Part shown: piece by piece, positions 24,430 through 34,460 of the stretch
Position numbering within the stretch: position 1 is the first letter of the stretch
How the letters are laid out: each line of letters opens with the position of its first letter
DNA from: Lutjanus erythropterus
Lineage: Eukaryota; Chordata; Actinopteri; Lutjaniformes; Lutjanidae
Assembly: GCA_020091685.1 (NCBI GenBank)
Contig: CM034592.1
Span: 36,858,705 to 36,922,704 of the forward strand
Length of the DNA: 64,000 bases
Direction: 5' to 3'
Program-made: the position numbers and the translations under genes
The notes under the pieces: generated by a model
The model's database searches: none
Seen by the model: the letters and a program-made list of their open reading frames with translations, nothing else
Told to the model about the DNA's origin: nothing

Positions 24430-25025
24430 GTGGCCAGCAGAGACTGCGAAAGACTGGAGTTACAGGATCTGATCTTTTTTCCTGGTTAAGACCTGAGCAG
24501 CTGTATTCTGGATGAGTTGTACTCTATGGATTGTTTTATTTGGAAGACCTGTAAACAGAGGGCTGCGCTAGTCTGGCCTGCTCATGACAAACACATACAC
24601 GAGTTTCAGACTGGGAAAGAAAACATCTGATTCTGGAAATGTTTCTCTACTGGAAAAAGGCAAAACTGATACGATCAATGAAACCGAGTTTACTGTCTCT
24701 GCTTACTGCTCGGGTTTTAATCTGGTCATGTCTTCAGAGATCTGGACTTGAGTTCCTCGCAGACCAGCTGTCTCTGAGCATTGGTGCAATCAAAATCTCA
24801 TTTTTCCCCCCATTTAATTGGAAGAAATTTGTTGCTGTCCAGCCTTTAATTTCTTCCAGGCAGATGACCAGGGAACTTATGGGTCGTCACTGGAAAGTGA
24901 GATATGACGCTGGGTGTCATCGGATTAGTTATGGTAACTGGTGTTGTGTAGGCTGATAATGGGAGCGTATACACGTTGAATAAAAGAAGACCGAAGATGG
25001 AGCCCTGCGGGACCCCACACACAAT
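24430..25025 (-). pseudogene. L2-like LINE reverse transcriptase relic
   Basis: The minus strand beginning at about 25022 reads CGVPQGSIFGLLLFNVYTLP, which is reverse-transcriptase block (CGVPQGS-ILGPLLF-IY-LPL) typical of L2-like non-LTR retrotransposons. Further downstream on the same strand, near 24520-24580, is VQLIQNTAAQVLT, matching the C-terminal LQLVQNAAARVLT motif. Between them the frame is interrupted by several stops and shifts, and the catalytic F/YADD box is not recognisable. It is 5'-truncated, since nothing upstream of the RT core is seen. A similar relic lies at 39786-40760. Role when intact: target-primed reverse transcription of the element RNA in the nucleus. Confidence 0.75.
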
Positions 25026-25089
25026 AATTCATGACTGTCAGAGCAGAAGTCCCCAAGTATGACAATGACAACATGGGTGATCAAACTCT

Positions 25090-25400
25090 CTGCCCTTCAC
25101 GTTTGTGTAAGGCGCTGCGCTAAGTGCATCCTTTAATGACATTTTGCCTTGATATTGCTTATGCTTTTGTCATTGAATGAAGGCTACACCCAGTTCAACT
25201 GCTGTAATTGTGACATGGCATTTACAAGTGCAGCTGCTCGTCAAATTATTATATTAACAAAAACATTCTCTTGCATTCAGCATTAATTTGCTGTGTTCAA
25301 TGGTGACATAATTGGCTATTTTGTAGTTGGCAAACGGTGAGCTCTAATGAAACAATGGCGAGATGATGCAGCTGTGCCACAGTTAATATCGACGGCTCCG
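25090..25400. promoter_or_regulatory. Possible conserved non-coding element
   Basis: A repeat-free stretch with motifs such as TCAAATTATTATATTAAC, TGACATAATTGGC, CAGCTG and GATGATGCAGCTGTG. Its composition differs from the LINE and Tc1 sequence on either side. Judged by appearance only. Confidence 0.3.
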
Positions 25401-25861
25401 AAGCGAGCATGTCTCTTTTTGTTAAATTCCCGTTGCCTCAACTCCTCTCTCAATTTGGGAGGGAAGCAAGGGGAGGTGACAAGGAAAGGAAATCAAAGAT
25501 GCACAAACTGAGAAATGAGAGGAGGGGTTAGAATGACGCTAGCTGCTAATCACTGTCAATAATTACTACAGATGTTTCACGATTAAAATCATCGAGAGTG
25601 AAGGGGAGTACACTTGTTGAACACCTGGATGTGTTTCAATGTGACACAGATGGAGGAAGTGTTGAGATTGTATTGGCAAACAAACAAAAGCTAATTAACA
25701 TGGCAATCAGGAGTGGATCAACACAGGGTGTATTTATAAAATATGATCAAATATACTGATCAAACAGGGTAATTTCAAAATAAAGCTACTACTATAGCAT
25801 GTATAGTGCTGTTGCTCCAGTTCAGGTTCATGCCTCCAAGACTCTTTTTGTTAATTAAATA

Positions 25862-27086
25862 TACATCGATCAGGCATAACATTATGACCACCCGCCTAAT
25901 ATTGTGTCGGTCCCCCTTTTGCTACCAAAACAGCCCTGACCCGTCGTGGCATGGACTCCACTAGACCACTGAACGTGTGCTTTGGTCTCTGGCACCAAGA
26001 TGTTAGCAGCAGATCCTTTAAGTCCTGTAAGTTGCGAGGTGGGGCCTCCGTGGATCGGACTTGTTTGTCCAGCACATCCCACAGATGCTCGATTGGATTG
26101 TGATCGGGGGAATTTGGAGGCCAAGTCAACACCTCAAACTCGTTGTTGTGCTCCTCAAACCATTCCTGAACCATTTTTGCTTTGTGACGTGGAGCATTAT
26201 CCTGCTGAAAGAGGCCACAGCCATCAGGGAATACCGTTTACATGAAAGCGTGTACATGGTCTGCAACAATGCTTAGGTAGGTGGTATGTGTCCGAGTAAC
26301 ATCCACATGGATGGCAGGATCCAAGGTTTCCCAGCAGAACATTGCACAAGGCATCACACTGCGTCCACCGGCTTGCCTTCTCCCCATAGTGCATCCTGGT
26401 GCCATGTGTTCCCCAGGTAAGCGACGCACATGCACCCCGCCATCCATGTGATGTAAAAGAAAACGTGATTCATCAGACCAGGCCACCTTCTTCCATTGCT
26501 CCATGGTCCAGTTCTGATGCTCACGTGCCAATTGTTGGTGCTTTCGGTGGTACACAGGGGTCAGCATGGGCGCCCTGACTGGTCTGCAGCTATGCAACCC
26601 CACACGCGACAAACTGCGATGCACTGTGTATTCTGACATCTTTCTATCAGAACCAGCATTAACTTCTTCAACAATCTGAGCAACAGTAGCTCGTCTGTTG
26701 GATCGGACCACACGGGCCAGCCTTCGTTCCCCACGTGCATCAGTGAGCCTTGACCTCCCATGACCCTGTCCCCGGTTCACCACTGTTCCTTCCTTGGACC
26801 ACTTTTGATAGATACTGACCACTGCAGAATGTGAACACCCCACCAGAGCTGCAGTTTTGGAGATGCTCTGATCCAGTCATCTACCCATCACAGTTTGGCC
26901 CTTGTCAAACTCGTTCAAATCCTTACGTTTGCCCATTTTCCCTGCTTCTAACACATCGACTTTGAGGACAAAATGTTAACTTGCTGCCTAATATATCCCA
27001 CCCACTAACAGGTGCCATGATGAAGAGATGATCAGTGTTCTTCACTTCACCCGTCAGTGGTCATAATGTTATGCCTGATCGGTGTA
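25862..27086 (-). mobile_element. Full-length Tc1/mariner-type DNA transposon
   Basis: 1225 bp bounded by inverted ends TACATCGATCAGGCATAACA (left) and, on the opposite strand, TACACCGATCAGGCATAACA (right), continuing to about 31 bp through TTATGACCAC with one mismatch. It is flanked by the TA target dinucleotide (25860-25861 and 27087-27088). It contains one transposase frame on the minus strand. Structure and size fit Tc1 elements. Both ends and the whole coding frame are retained, so inactivation is by point mutation, not truncation. Confidence 0.95.
25896..26936 (-). pseudogene. Tc1-type transposase, two in-frame stops
   Basis: The frame starts at the ATG at 26936 (MGKRKDLNEFDKGQTVM) and runs 346 codons to a stop at 25896, normal for Tc1. 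It stays in one frame throughout. A TGA at 26877-26879 replaces codon 20 (the CGA arginine to TGA change is the simplest explanation), and a TAA at 26238-26240 interrupts codon 233. The helix-turn-helix region follows the first stop (SISKTAALVGCSHSAVVSIY), then a GRPR-like stretch (GHGRSRLTDARGERRL). Catalytic acidic residues of the DDE core are visible: VAWSDESRFLL, QQDNAPRH, and NSPDHNPIEHLWD, which carries the glutamate. The cut-and-paste enzyme would bind the terminal repeats, but this copy cannot make full-length protein. Confidence 0.93.
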
Positions 27087-27930
27087 TACTATGGCCATGA
27101 CATTATCTATATTCAGTTAAGAGAGACTGTACCAGAAGGTAGTCATGTAATGTACTTATTGACGTTTGAGATATGATTTGAATATAAAAAGCTTTTTCAA
27201 ATGATTGATGTCAAATTTAGAAGCAGAACTCCTCCAGCATAAATGCAATGTTTTGGGAAAAAATAATTTGTTATGCTTTCCTTATTTGCTTGCTTTTTCT
27301 CTTTTTTAATAAATCCAATGTTTCATGCATATTTCCAACCAATCATGTGGGCCCACACACATTTTCAATTTATTATTCAAGCTCAAGGACAGAATTGTCA
27401 TGGTGGCTTAGTACTGGCATTAACCCTACAGTTAAAGCGGCTGTCTGAGTTTCCATTAACCTACACAATAGAGCCGCCCTGCTAATTTTCACAGCTCCAC
27501 TTTAGTAATAATTGATATTCATGATGTGTGTTCCTGCAGCTGCCAGTTAAATTCAGTGTACACAGACTCGGGGCCGGTGGGTGGTTTAATCTGCTCGGGG
27601 ATGTGTGTCATATTTAAGTCAACAAATCAGTCAAACCCAAGCCAAATGAAAACTATAGTGATGTTTTCAATAGGGAGCATAATATGTGATTCACTGTATA
27701 TCATACTGACAAAATAATGTGCTATTAATTGTTATAAAACGGGTAGTTTCAGCCAAGCAATCTGCTCAGTGATGGATGAGTGTATTCAGTGGCTAAAGCT
27801 TGGCAATCTGCGCTTTTTGTGGCAAATGGAACGTGTTACTTTTTTTGGTTCTCTTGGTGTTTTTTCTGCTTCTGTCAGAGAAAATTGAGAAATATATCTG
27901 CAGAGTTTTTCATAATTAATACAATACTAA

Positions 27931-28769
27931 CACTAATAAGATGTAGCAAGCCATACTTCACATCAAATTAGACAAAAAGTAGAAATAATGTTCTCTATTA
28001 GACCACCCATCCATCCACGAGTACACTCATTACACTAGAAATAATATGTTCTTTAATAGACCCTTTATTTGACCAAGGGGGATTGGAAATGTACTGTTAA
28101 CCAAAGTGCATTGTTTCCCACAGTGAGACCCTTATGAGACTTCATTAGAGGGCAATTAGGGACACATTACAACAGAACTGAACTGTTAACCAAAGTGCAT
28201 TGTTTCCCACTGTTGAACACTTATTAGATTTCTTGTAGGGCAATTTAGGACAAATTACAACTGAATTGTAAAGTAAACCAAAGTGCATTGTTTCCTACAG
28301 TGAGACCCTTATGAGACTTCATTAGAGGGTAATCTGGGACACATTACGACAGAACTGAACTGTAAAATAAAGTGTATTATTTCCCACTGTTAGGCCCTTA
28401 TTAGACTTTCTTAGAAAGTAATAATGGACACATTACACAAAACTGTATTTTAAACTAAAGTGAAATCACATATCTGTTCCTTCCCCACTTTCAAAAAAAA
28501 CATATGAACTAGATGTACAGTTCGGTTGTAATGCGTCCCTAATTACCCACTAAGTATGTCTGTAGTGTCTAATACTGTCTAATAAAGAAAATATTATTTC
28601 TAGTTTTTGTCTAATTTGATACAACTGTGGGTTGTTACATCTCATTAGTGTACCATTAGGTTTATGGTGTCTAATAAGGGTATAGTTGTCTATACTGCCT
28701 AATAAAAAACATTATTTCTACTTTTTGTCTAATTTAATGCAAAGTACAGCTTGTTATGTCTCATTAGTG
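27931..28769. mobile_element. Foldback element with doubled ends and 89-bp tandem repeats
   Basis: The outer ends are long inverted repeats of about 65-75 bp: CACTAATAAGATGTAGCAAG at 27931, and the reverse complement of TGTTATGTCTCATTAGTG at 28769. Both include AATTAGACAAAAAGTAGAAA. The terminal motif occurs twice on each side (again near 28020-28065 and 28580-28650). Inside, a unit with CCAAAGTGCATTGTTTCCC recurs at 28101, 28190, 28278 and, degenerate, 28368, giving a period of about 89 bp. It is followed by an inverted partial copy. There is no transposase. A related element encloses a hAT insertion at 42049-42975. Confidence 0.8.
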
Positions 28770-28826
28770 ACCTGGAATATATAGCGCAACAATTAAATTA
28801 GATATGTCTTTCCTCTTTTTCCGCAG

Positions 28827-28867
28827 GAACAGCTGACAAGAGGAACATACATCTTGGCAGCTTGCAG
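28827..28867 (+). other. Candidate 41-nt internal exon of an unidentified gene
   Basis: A pyrimidine-rich tract (ATGTCTTTCCTCTTTTTCCG) ends in CAG at 28824-28826. It is followed by 41 nt and then a good donor, CAG|GTAGGT, at 28868. Two of three frames are open: frame 1 reads EQLTRGTYILAAC, frame 3 TADKRNIHLGSLQ. I recognise neither peptide. Because 41 is not a multiple of three, skipping would shift the frame of a coding transcript, or the exon may be 5' untranslated. It lies on the same strand as, and 33 kb upstream of, the Rap1GAP-like first coding exon, so it might be an upstream untranslated exon of that gene. It could also be a chance pair of splice-like signals. Confidence 0.4.
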
Positions 28868-30224
28868 GTAGGTTGACATCATTTACACATATCTTTTCCC
28901 TGAGCCCACTACAACATCTTACTGACAGCAGAAGTGAAAATAGAATTAAGGCTTATATATTGTCACCTACCCTGCGGTAATAAAAACACTGAGGTGAAGA
29001 GAAAAAAGAAAACACACAGTGTTTTATTGCCACTCTGCGTATGGCACGCTGCCATGTGGTGGGAGCGCTCCAGGTCACTTCCTGTGGTGTTTGAGATGGC
29101 TGTGACCGGTATTTGTTGAGATTATTGCCTCTGCATGGAGGCAGCGACAGAGGCAGCCAGCAGCATGCAGCCCTTTAAATCCTGCTGTCTTCATACGGAC
29201 TCTGTGCTTCAGTCCTGAAATTACCTTGACAGAGATGAGGTTTCGGAGGTTTAAGTGCACTGCCTTTTAATTATAGCCCTGTTCGGTGGTTAATTAGGGA
29301 GGAAATACGGTCAAACCCTGAATGCACTGCATTTGTTAGAGAACAGAGGTCTTTCTTTACCTTTTACCACATACACTGTCTCATTACTTTCTGAATTGGA
29401 TTTTGTATTAGAGCCAAAAGTTTAAACACACTGAACCACATTTTTTGCCAAGACATTTATAAAGGAGTCAGTGAAGTGCGTTGAAAGCACCAAGCGTTTC
29501 TTCATCAAGTGGCAGTAATTATTTACAATGCAGCCAAACTCCTGTGGTAACCCTGACTACATCTTTTATCTCTCTTCTTCTGCTTCTCTTAGTATTCTTT
29601 GTTTGGTTATTTTCAATTTCCAGTAGAAGAATGAATCTATTTTTCTGCTGTGTTGTAGCTATGGTTGATCTTTCATGAAATACCAAAACAAAATATTTTC
29701 GAGTGGAGAAGAAAAATGAAACAGAAGCCAAAATTGTTTTTTCTTTTGAGATGAGACTGTAGTGTGATTTGTATCTATTGTGTGGGAAAATATTTGGGCT
29801 GCAGTTAACAAAAGAAAATCTTGGTCAACTGAAATTCTACCTATTCTTCATGGGTATGGTATCAGGGGGGAAAAAACATGCAAGTTATCTCTAGACTCTA
29901 ACTAAATTAGCCACGGCGCACTGAGTACATTCTGTCTGGGAGTCCAAATGGGTGCTAATCAAAGTTAAACAGCATTGCCAAGCAAATGGATTCCTGCAGT
30001 TTTCTTTTTCACACATAGCTATATCCTCACCTTCAGGGCATGTCTATCAAGTAAATTTACATACAGCAGCAACACACATACACAACATGACAAGAATCAC
30101 AGACCAGAACCAGCCTGCTTATATCAACAAAGCTAACGTAGCTGTGCTAATGTAGTGCTGCACTATTAACTTCCCCTAAAAGCTACCTGATAAAACTGTT
30201 AACGCCATAGAACTTGCTAGTCTT
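28868..30224. other. Non-coding stretch, nothing recognised
   Basis: Unique-looking sequence up to the LINE target duplication. The 65- and 70-codon frames near 29481-29731 overlap on opposite strands and show no domain. Confidence 0.5.
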
Positions 30225-30639
30225 CCCTCTTTTCATCACAGCAGTGTGGTAAAGTGAACGCAACACTGCTCTCGCTGCTCTGATTCTCTCACAGTCCACT
30301 GTCTCCTCACTTGAGAACAAGACCCCAACATACTTTGAACTCCCTCACTTGGGGTAAGGACTCATCCCCTACTTGGTGCAGACAATCCACCGGTTTCCTG
30401 CTAAGAACCAGAGCCTCAGACTGATCCTCATCCCAGCCACTTTGCACTCGGATGTGAACCGATTTCGTGAGTGCTGGAGGATGGATTGGTGATGCCATCA
30501 GAACCACGTCATCTATAAGAAGCAGCTTTGCAATCCTCAGGCTGCTGAACTGCAGACCCTCCCCCCCATGACTATGTATCAAGATCCTGTCCATGAATAT
30601 CACAAACACGGTGATAAGGCACAGCCCTGATGGAGACGT
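30225..30639 (-). pseudogene. Inverted LINE segment, reverse transcriptase core
   Basis: The minus strand reads FVIFMDRILIHSHGGEGLQF, then SSLRIAKLLLIDDVVLMAS, where LIDD occupies the place of the catalytic F/YADD box. This is followed by LVLSRKPVDC, ESLPQVREFK and a stop at 30307. These are the conserved blocks of a fish non-LTR reverse transcriptase. The Ala of the usual ADD is Ile here. Upstream sequence still resembles SPxLF but is out of frame. Downstream of the stop, related sequence continues to 30225 without an open frame. Clade not assigned. Confidence 0.8.
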
Positions 30640-31118
30640 GTGATGAAAATAGAGCTTAGCTGGAAGGCAAAGCTCTCGATCTACCAGTCAGTCTTCATTC
30701 CTACTCTGAACTATGGTCATGAAGGGTGGGTCATGACCAAAAGAACGAGATTGCGGATACAAGCGGGTTTTCCCAGGATGGTGGGTGGCATCTCCCTTCG
30801 GGACAGAGTGAGAAGCTCAGTCATCCGTGAGGAACTCAGGGTAGAGCTGCTGCTCCTTTGTGTACAAAGGAGCCAGATGAGGTGGTTCAGGCATCTTGTA
30901 AGGTTGCCTCCCTATAGGGAGGTGTTCTAGGCACGTCCAGCTGGGAGGAGGCCATGAGGCAGACCGAGGACAAGGTGGAGGTATTATATCTCCGTCCTGG
31001 CCTGGGAACACCTCTGGATCCCCCAGTCAGAGCTGGTTAACGTAGCCGGGAAAAGGGATGTCTGGGGTCCCTTGCTAGAACTGTTCAGATAAGTGGTTGA
31101 AGATGGATGGATGGATGG
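30640..31118 (+). pseudogene. LINE 3' segment: reverse transcriptase C-terminus and tail
   Basis: The plus-strand frame 30640-30930 carries WKAKLSIYQSVFIPTLNYGH, then RDRVRSSVIREELRVELLLL and RSQMRWFRHLVRLPPYREVF. This is the C-terminal region of fish non-LTR reverse transcriptases that precedes an Arg/Pro-rich GRPRTRW-type motif. A stop at the end of REVF and a frame change interrupt the rest, but related codons persist (RPRTRW-like around 30958-30980) down to the tail. It joins in reading order to the inverted segment on its left. Confidence 0.8.
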
Positions 31119-32599
31119 AATTTGCTAGTCTTGCTATTTAGTCGGCCTCAAACGAGGCTTAATGATCACACAGTTTATCTTGACTGTCCCTCACCATTAC
31201 AAAATTAGTCCAGTCTGTGGGAATAGCTTCATTAGCCATGCAACATGCTAATGAGTTCAACAGGATAACCTATAGAATAAATGCTAAAATGTCATAAAAC
31301 ATGGCAGAACTTACAGCTTCCGAGTTTTAAGTCAGGGCATCGTTGAAATCGAACCATTAACAGTTAAATATACTTTTTTTTAAATCCCCTCAGGTTCTCT
31401 GTCCTCTGAGGTTGGGGTCTGATGTAGTGGTTTGTGCTGTTTCTCTGTATGGGGTCAATTAGTTTGGAGCAGAGTAAATGTTCAGCAAATAGCCTGTCAC
31501 TCTGCAGTCTGAGCCTTTTTTGGCAAATTTAATTATAACAGAGTGCAATTTTAATTTTATTCTGGAGCAAGTTGCCAATCTTAAAAAAAAAACAAAAAAA
31601 AAACAAATAAATCACTTTTTTGTGGAAATGTCACTTGCAAAAACCACCTAAAAGGATCACAACATGCACCACAATTCTTTAGAAATGCTGTTGTGAAATC
31701 AGACGATTTAGTTTGCAATAATTCCAAAAAAGGCCTGCAAAATCCTGGAGGGACTGAATTATATTAACTTCTTATATGCTGTTGCCTCCATTATTACTCT
31801 GTTATTTTCATGAGTTTATGTATTTTGTGTCATTCAAGCTGTGAGAAAACAGTGGCCATGTAAACCACCTATTAATATGTATGACAGATGAGTAAAGACA
31901 GTAATCATTGTCATATAAACTGTCATTCTCCTGATCTTTCTTTTATTCCACCCTGTGCTGCAGCCGCGTGCCGCGTGCAGAGCTTTGACAACATTTGAAA
32001 GTTCCACATTATTTCCAATACTACAGCTGAGTGCCTCTATCCTGGTCTTATCGACAGCCAGGGTAGTGAAAGCCACTTCAGTAAACAAGAAAGCAATCTG
32101 TATTGGCTGCCTGTGTACTTCAGGTTGAATAATTCATGACTTGGGCTGACCTACTGTCAGCTCGGGTCTCAGAGTGCGGAAACTGTACCCTGTGCAGAAA
32201 GCTGAGGCTGTGTTACATCAAAAAATTTTGGGGGGTCTCTTTCTTAGAACTGTCATGCTTAACAAGGTGGATGATACCTTAAGTTGAATGTAGGATCTGC
32301 CTTTCTGCCGCTGGCCTCACAGAAAATCACACTTAAACGAGCCAGAACCAAGTGATGCAGCTCAACACAGCTAAATATTTTTAATTCTAAAAGAATCAGC
32401 AATTATTAAAACATAAATATAGTTGTTTTAGGGCCAGTCAGTAAACTGATTATGATGATGATGATTATCTTTGTTTTTTCAGAGTCAAAATTAGAAATAG
32501 TTTATTGATCCACAATTGGATCACGTCACAGTTGCTCTTATTCAAGTATAGAAATATATGTAAGCATAGAAAAATAATCGATTTTTTTCCTGTTAAAAG
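31119..32599. other. Non-coding stretch, nothing recognised
   Basis: Contains an A-rich tract at about 31580-31605 and a short (GAT)n tract at about 32451-32465. The 84-codon minus frame at 31834-32088 has no domain. Confidence 0.5.
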
Positions 32600-32760
32600 T
32601 CATGTTATGTGGGGAGTTTTTCTTTATCTGTATCAAGGGTCTGGTTGTCGTATGCTGTACAGATCATAAAGCCCCTTGAGGCAAATTGGGATGTGTGATA
32701 TTCTGTGATATAACTAAAATCGACTTGGGTGTTATAAAGTTATTATTAAATCAATGTCAA
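32600..32760 (+). repeat. LINE/SINE 3'-end-like fragment
   Basis: The sequence GGGGAGTTTTTCTTTATCTG ... ATCATAAAGCCCCTTGAGGC ... ATTCTGTGATATAACTAAAA follows the pattern of a common fish retroposon 3' region (GGGAGTTTTTCCTTGCC, CTTGAGA, GATTTGGCGCTATATAAATA). Boundaries and family are not fixed. Confidence 0.4.
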
Positions 32761-33899
32761 TGTCAAAACCGATGTGGCAGTTTGTCAAGTTATAGATTCA
32801 AGGTGGTATCATCCAGCCCTTCCTTGCAAACAAAGCATCTTTACGTGTTTTGAACATTGTGCCATTTTATCATATAAAGAAATTAAAATATCTTGCAGAC
32901 ATGACAGCATGTTCTCAGTTGGTTTGCAATATGTTCTGCTTTTCTGAAAAGCCCTTTCAGAAGTGACAGATGTGGCCTGAATGCCAAAAAACACTTTTAT
33001 TGACCCATTCTCCACTACTGATTAAGGTATACATTGATGGCTGCTCTGCAGAGAAAGCAGCTATTTCACACTCAGTGGTGTCCGCTGGGAGCTTTTATGT
33101 GCAGGGTTATAAAAAATACAGTACATCCAACGCTTTGTTTTTATGTTCTATTTGCTGGTTGTTCTTTGTATTCCTCCTCCTCAGTGTCCATTCTTGCCAG
33201 TGGTATGTTGGCTCTGACCCCAGCTGTGAGAAGGTCAAGTTTTCTGAACTTTTGATCTGGGAATAACACACTAAGCAGTGGGTAGCAGACGGTCCTGAAA
33301 TGACAGATGAGCCTGTCAAAGATGGGAGTGTTGCATGTCCTGGCCTACATTTGTCACAGCAGGGTCACCTTTGTCGCATGTATTTTTCAGGTACCCTGGA
33401 ATCCCAGTTATGACAGACAATACACAACTAAATGTGGCACCACTGTCTGAGTGAACAAGCACATGAGGCAAGTTTTAACCGTGCAATGTAGAAGAATTTT
33501 AGTTTAAAACATTCAAAAATTAACTGAAATTATCAACAAAATGTGAAAGAATAATGGTTTTGATGTTATGTCAAAGGCTATGTATTGTGTTGCAGAGATA
33601 TCTACTGAAGTTAGAATGCTAACCAGCTAGCTTCAGCCTGCCCTGTCTAATAATAGGCCATAGTGAGTCACTGTAGCATCCAGTCTGCAACACTGAGCCG
33701 GGCGCTGCTGCTAACTGATACCCAGTGTTGTTCTCGCTCCTCTCATGCTTCTTGCCTCTGTTCCCGCCTGAGTCCACTAAGCTAACTGGCTAACAACAGA
33801 CGTTAGTGGTTATTCTGATGATATTCTGCCCCCTCTTTGGCACATGAATCGACCCTTCCTAAGTCGCGTCTCTTTTTGCTCTGTACCCCAAAACATCAG

Positions 33900-34460
33900 A
33901 CCTGAAATACGTCAACCAGACCAAGTTGGCAAGGTTACGCCCCCTTTTGGGGGTTTTGATTAGAGAAATAGGAAAATACTGAAAAGCTGCTGTGTAGCAG
34001 GTTATAAAACAAATAAACATATACATTCATCATAGTCTCTCTAGGAAAGGATCCCAAAAGGAGGGCAGTAAGAATTTAACAGCAGGACCTCTATCAACTG
34101 CCTCCTTTCTAGTTAGCCAACATTTTGCTAACATTGTCTATCAGATGAAAGAGATTTGCTGGCAAAACACTAGCTAACTAGCTACCAAACAAATTATGCT
34201 AATTAGCTAACTAACTCTGCAAACATAAGCTAGCTGTGACTATATATATAATATAATTGTTGATTTTGCGGGTTCACCGTCTTTAAATTTTAAAGAATTT
34301 AGATTTTTTCTTTCCAACATCGGCAAGCCTAGCACTTATCATATGTAAATAGCCTACAGGAAATAAGAAAAGAGAACGCTGACTGAAGATCCACAAGGGA
34401 GCAGGACTGAGGAAGGGTAAATTCAACACATGGCCTATTCTTACATATATTGCACCTTTA
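33900..34460. repeat. Decayed MITE related to 6160-6772
   Basis: It shares GGCAAGGTTACGCCCCCTTTT (33930 onward) and GGATCCCAAAAGGAGGGCAG (about 34049) with the element at 6160. The probable right end (TTACATATATTGCACCTTTA) resembles ends of abundant fish MITEs. The interior is rich in GCTAACTAGC-like units. The boundary is approximate. Confidence 0.4.

Larger units (their letters stand above)
30225..31118 (+). mobile_element. 5'-truncated, 5'-inverted LINE insertion (twin priming)
   Basis: The insertion is flanked by a 15-bp target duplication with one mismatch: GAACTTGCTAGTCTT at 30210-30224 and GAATTTGCTAGTCTT at 31118-31132. The right end is a (GATG)n tail at about 31101-31118. The left part (30225-30639) lies on the minus strand and the right part (30640-31118) on the plus strand. 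Together they cover contiguous LINE reverse-transcriptase sequence with a short overlap (TGTGATGAAAA occurs at both inner and outer breakpoints). This head-to-head order is the signature of twin-primed target-primed reverse transcription. Confidence 0.88.

Noticed and set aside
25982..26245. Plus-strand frames within the Tc1 element
   Set aside because: Antisense shadows of the transposase frame.
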